Shown in pieces: positions 63,001 through 64,000 of a DNA stretch of 64,000 bases. The notes beneath the pieces were generated by a model. It was not told the DNA's origin. It saw nothing but the letters and a program-made list of their open reading frames with translations, and searched no databases. The position numbers and the translations under genes were made by a program. Numbering within the stretch: position 1 is the first letter of the stretch; every line of letters starts with the position of its first letter. The DNA comes from Chloroflexota bacterium. Lineage in GTDB: Bacteria; Chloroflexota; Dehalococcoidia; Tepidiformales; Tepidiformaceae. The stretch is taken from assembly GCA_016191435.1 (NCBI GenBank), contig JACPOQ010000032.1:1-64000 (forward strand), given 5' to 3'.

Positions 63001-63007
63001 CTGTCAT
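59987..63007 (-). CDS. Membrane protein with LysM and BTAD (transcriptional activator-like) domains
   Basis: 1,006 residues. An N-terminal membrane helix (GLVALVALLALIGVLLW) and further hydrophobic segments to about 130, then a LysM domain (SYTVVAGDSLWAIAERLLGDGFRWTELWTLN, about 175-235) that could bind peptidoglycan, a Pro/Glu-rich linker, another membrane helix near 315, a central alpha/beta domain of about 250 residues (IVLVHETDRFLEFTLDCPPGDANALVAARH), and a C-terminal OmpR-like DNA-binding plus BTAD domain (FKVRCFGSFRVEAAEGEVSGW, then ESVAEALWPEGD-like and tetratricopeptide-like helices to the end). This LysM-BTAD plan occurs on conjugative elements of actinobacteria-type and Chloroflexota. 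It may sense the cell wall and control the element. GAGGAG precedes the ATG. Backbone gene separated from the VirB6-like gene by BREX. Confidence 0.78.
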   Translation of the reverse strand: MTAASPTQARSSRLGLVALVALLALIGVLLWRFLGPPATLLSVPDWGHVWDVLGGAQLRDDDVATVAGGVAWLAIGYLAASLALRLLLGTASSITGGAAWARTGLRITEPLTLPFVRHLVDGALAGTIVLTASFQPGLAAASSGETTTVSLIAPSNSPEVSESVATAPDSAPEQATLTATSYTVVAGDSLWAIAERLLGDGFRWTELWTLNQHRQMPDGRSFTNPNLIYAGWTLDLPQDETIFPPPTPDELSETEGEAEVEPTPVAPTATVEVATPQPTPSTAPGGIIEGTVPAGESERPKPLPSLPAFPVELVGGTAATVAVAGLFVFVFRNRHRSGDGRREERRERRPSGVGDAGRVLAMSRVLHQALTDSDFADTRIVLVHETDRFLEFTLDCPPGDANALVAARHTLSREIGCSVDGTEMAPTQVRLKLSRFNRLASELFYEPARGSLLIVPIGATDDGIYYLNLLACGSALITAGRLESRDLISSWLATFASLYGPEEVGVVAEEASVSHIGDALSGLVGTEGHDHAPSLPDLVRQLESVLAEDRHGVPSTLVALAGPLMEPRDATAELEMVLRSGREHGLVTLATTEAPVDVEMCRLWGAQISFEDRPGGEARGFTLSLPRHPQLELEPVTIRRQTASRPPVGQPESESLPTAPHNGHKPSNGNGHQQQPPFELPELPPLRSGATSDQEVDEREAELPSEENSGAPPIAATASPSPLSRQSALPMSDESEEAVAGSAGPLFKVRCFGSFRVEAAEGEVSGWTIQKARELLAFLLAHGGAPVLRETVAEALWPEGDLDQVSHQLSNAAYYLRRTLASATPEVDNRVLVTANQRYHLRSGLFRVDVDAFDAHIARAEKLQGYEALVEYERALAIYTGDFMGDEAFEWAEVYRRDYQKRFVTAAHRAARLAFDSRDPKLAICFYEAIIARDPIDEEAVRGMMRCHATLGDTNAIRRAYKALTTALRRELEDDSAEPLPETRRVLEELSAQRDLARQSGDSRHA

Positions 63008-63018
63008 ACGTGCTCCTC

Positions 63019-63924
63019 TCAGCGGCTCGTCAGAACCGACTGGAGTTGCTGGACCGGGTAGTCAGTCGTGAATGTCCGTGCGATTGGCGCCAGCGACTCC
63101 CACGCGCCGCCGTTGACCCGGTATTCGGCATCGAAGCTGACTTCGATGGTGATGCTGTAGGCCCCGCCGTTGGCCAGGGACGACTGTTCGTAGATGTGCT
63201 GGACATCGCTCTCTTCCGGGAATGGCCTACCGAGGGAGTTCGTCTCTATCGCCGTGCCGTCGCCGAAGCTCCAGCGATAGGTGACCGGCTGCACCTGGAC
63301 CTCGACGGTCGTGCTCGCCAGCGTGTCCGATGAGCTGATGGGCTCGCCGCCATAGCCGTCCACCCAGAACCACGACTCAAGTGCGACGAGCCCCGTCGAT
63401 GGGTTGGCGCTGATGGAGAGTTCCGGGATTGGCAGCTGATTGAGCAGCTCCATCGCGACGACGACAGGATCGACCGCGCCACCGCCTACAACGACCGTGA
63501 CGTTCCCACTCGCGGCGGCGCTACGCGGAATCCACACGACGGCGAAGAAGCCATCGTCACAGACCACAGTCCACGGGCTTTCACCTGGATGAAGAGGCGC
63601 TTCGCGCTGGAACCACGCAGAAAGCGACAGACCGATGTTCATCGCGTCCGCTTCGCACGAAGGCTGCGCACCGGTGCTGACAGTCGAACCGGATGTCCCT
63701 CCAGAGCCGGAACTACCAGGAACGGTCTGGGCAACCGCGATGCGAATCGTGACGCCATTGGGACCGGAGCTGACCGACACGTTCGGAGATGTCGGGATCC
63801 CTGGGTCTGGCCTCGGTCGATCATCGCCCGGCGATTGAGCGCGAGCGGCGTCGGTCGTGGCGAACGAGAAGAGGACGAGGCCCACCACGAGGACCGTGAG
63901 CCGTGAAGCGACTCTGCAAATCAC
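63019..63924 (-). CDS. Predicted secreted protein with PKD-like beta domain
   Basis: 301 residues. N-terminal signal peptide SRLTVLVVGLVLFSFATTDAARAQS with AxA cleavage, a Pro/Ser/Thr/Gly-rich region, then beta-rich sequence ending with VQPVTYRWSFGDGTAIET, the WSFGDGT signature of PKD-type domains, and a C-terminal YSITIEVSFDAEYRVNGG segment. Role in the conjugation machinery unknown; surface exposed or in the periplasm-equivalent. GTG 63,924 is chosen: it overlaps the previous gene's stop by four bases (GTGA) and GAGGAGGGGGG lies just upstream. Confidence 0.68.
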   Translation of the reverse strand: MICRVASRLTVLVVGLVLFSFATTDAARAQSPGDDRPRPDPGIPTSPNVSVSSGPNGVTIRIAVAQTVPGSSGSGGTSGSTVSTGAQPSCEADAMNIGLSLSAWFQREAPLHPGESPWTVVCDDGFFAVVWIPRSAAASGNVTVVVGGGAVDPVVVAMELLNQLPIPELSISANPSTGLVALESWFWVDGYGGEPISSSDTLASTTVEVQVQPVTYRWSFGDGTAIETNSLGRPFPEESDVQHIYEQSSLANGGAYSITIEVSFDAEYRVNGGAWESLAPIARTFTTDYPVQQLQSVLTSR

Positions 63925-64000
63925 TGGCCCCCCTCCTCTCTCACGCCATCGCGCACCTTCCAAACTCCATCGACGCGCTGCATCGTCACCGTGTCCTTAA
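63921..64000 (-). CDS. C-terminus of an NTF2-like conjugation protein (partial)
   Basis: The reading frame enters from the right edge and ends with KDTVTMQRVDGVWKVRDGVREEGGQ and TGA at 63,921-63,923. VTMQRVDGVWKV is the typical last strand of NTF2-like or TcpC-like proteins. The rest lies outside the window. It overlaps the following gene by four bases. Confidence 0.55.
   Translation of the reverse strand, partial: KDTVTMQRVDGVWKVRDGVREEGGQ

Larger units (their letters stand above)
29425..64000. mobile_element. Integrative conjugative element, left end at tRNA-Asn, right end outside the window
   Basis: The backbone runs leftward from 64,000: NTF2-like fragment, secreted protein, LysM-BTAD protein, VirB6-like, VirB1/NlpC-P60, VirB8-like, pilin-like, PrgI, VirB4 in two genes, CHC2 primase, VirD4-like ATPase, replication-relaxation protein, small ORF, serine recombinase. 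The set matches single-membrane type IV conjugation systems (PrgI, VirB4 and NlpC/P60 hydrolase). Two rightward cargo blocks interrupt it: a UvrD-like helicase and a BREX operon. No relaxase, origin of transfer or second attachment site was seen, so completeness and mobility are not established. Confidence 0.85.

Noticed and set aside
1-64000. CRISPR arrays, rRNA genes, insertion-sequence transposases
   Set aside because: No regularly spaced direct repeats, no rRNA-like segments and no transposase signatures were seen on either strand. The only recombinase is the serine integrase.

Overview
The window is one continuous, strongly GC-rich bacterial sequence with two parts. Positions 1-29,413 look like ordinary chromosome of an aerobic heterotroph. 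The non-mevalonate gene dxr, the bifunctional PutA, a BMP-type ABC importer, a flavin monooxygenase and the style of the mobile genes are compatible with Chloroflexota, but I cannot prove the phylum from the sequence alone. Several genes have a TANNNT box only 5-8 bases before the start codon, which suggests frequent leaderless transcription.

Chromosomal layout: nadB-nadC for de novo NAD synthesis, followed by two broken, partly duplicated toxin-antitoxin remnants. A leftward group follows (TIM-barrel isomerase, small membrane protein, rseP, dxr), then divergent putA. Next come a repeat-rich gap, a 5'-3' exonuclease, tRNA-Val, an acyl-CoA dehydrogenase, an unknown leaderless gene and a glutaminase-STAS-cNMP-binding fusion. 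A tightly overlapping operon (15,972-24,596) encodes a GntR/FCD regulator, a BMP-family importer, a pair of isochorismatase-fold proteins of which one looks catalytically dead, an amidase and a carboxymuconolactone-decarboxylase-like protein. It reads as an uptake and amide or N-ring hydrolysis pathway. An LLM-type flavin oxidoreductase, a candidate eCIS-type effector with a kinase-like domain and a Baeyer-Villiger-type monooxygenase complete the chromosomal part.

From the tRNA-Asn gene at 29,414 to the right edge, and beyond it, lies an integrative conjugative element. Its backbone is transcribed leftward: a partial NTF2-like protein, a secreted protein, a LysM-BTAD membrane protein, a VirB6-like channel, a VirB1/NlpC-P60 hydrolase, a VirB8-like protein, a pilin-like protein, PrgI, a split VirB4, a primase, a coupling ATPase, a replication-relaxation protein, a small protein and a serine recombinase whose last codons run into the tRNA. 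I see no relaxase and no right-hand attachment site, so the element is incomplete here.

Two cargo blocks interrupt the backbone on the opposite strand: a UvrD-like helicase (39,660-41,684) and a type 1 BREX phage-defence operon (45,110-60,001). The BREX operon has brxA, brxB, a 28-codon ORF coupled at both ends, brxC, a HEPN-domain gene, pglX, pglZ and brxL. In the sequence given, brxC is frameshifted at a run of eight C, and pglX is broken at two places. BREX is therefore either switched off, decaying, or affected by sequencing indels. The HEPN gene between brxC and pglX and the micro-ORF between brxB and brxC are the most unusual parts.
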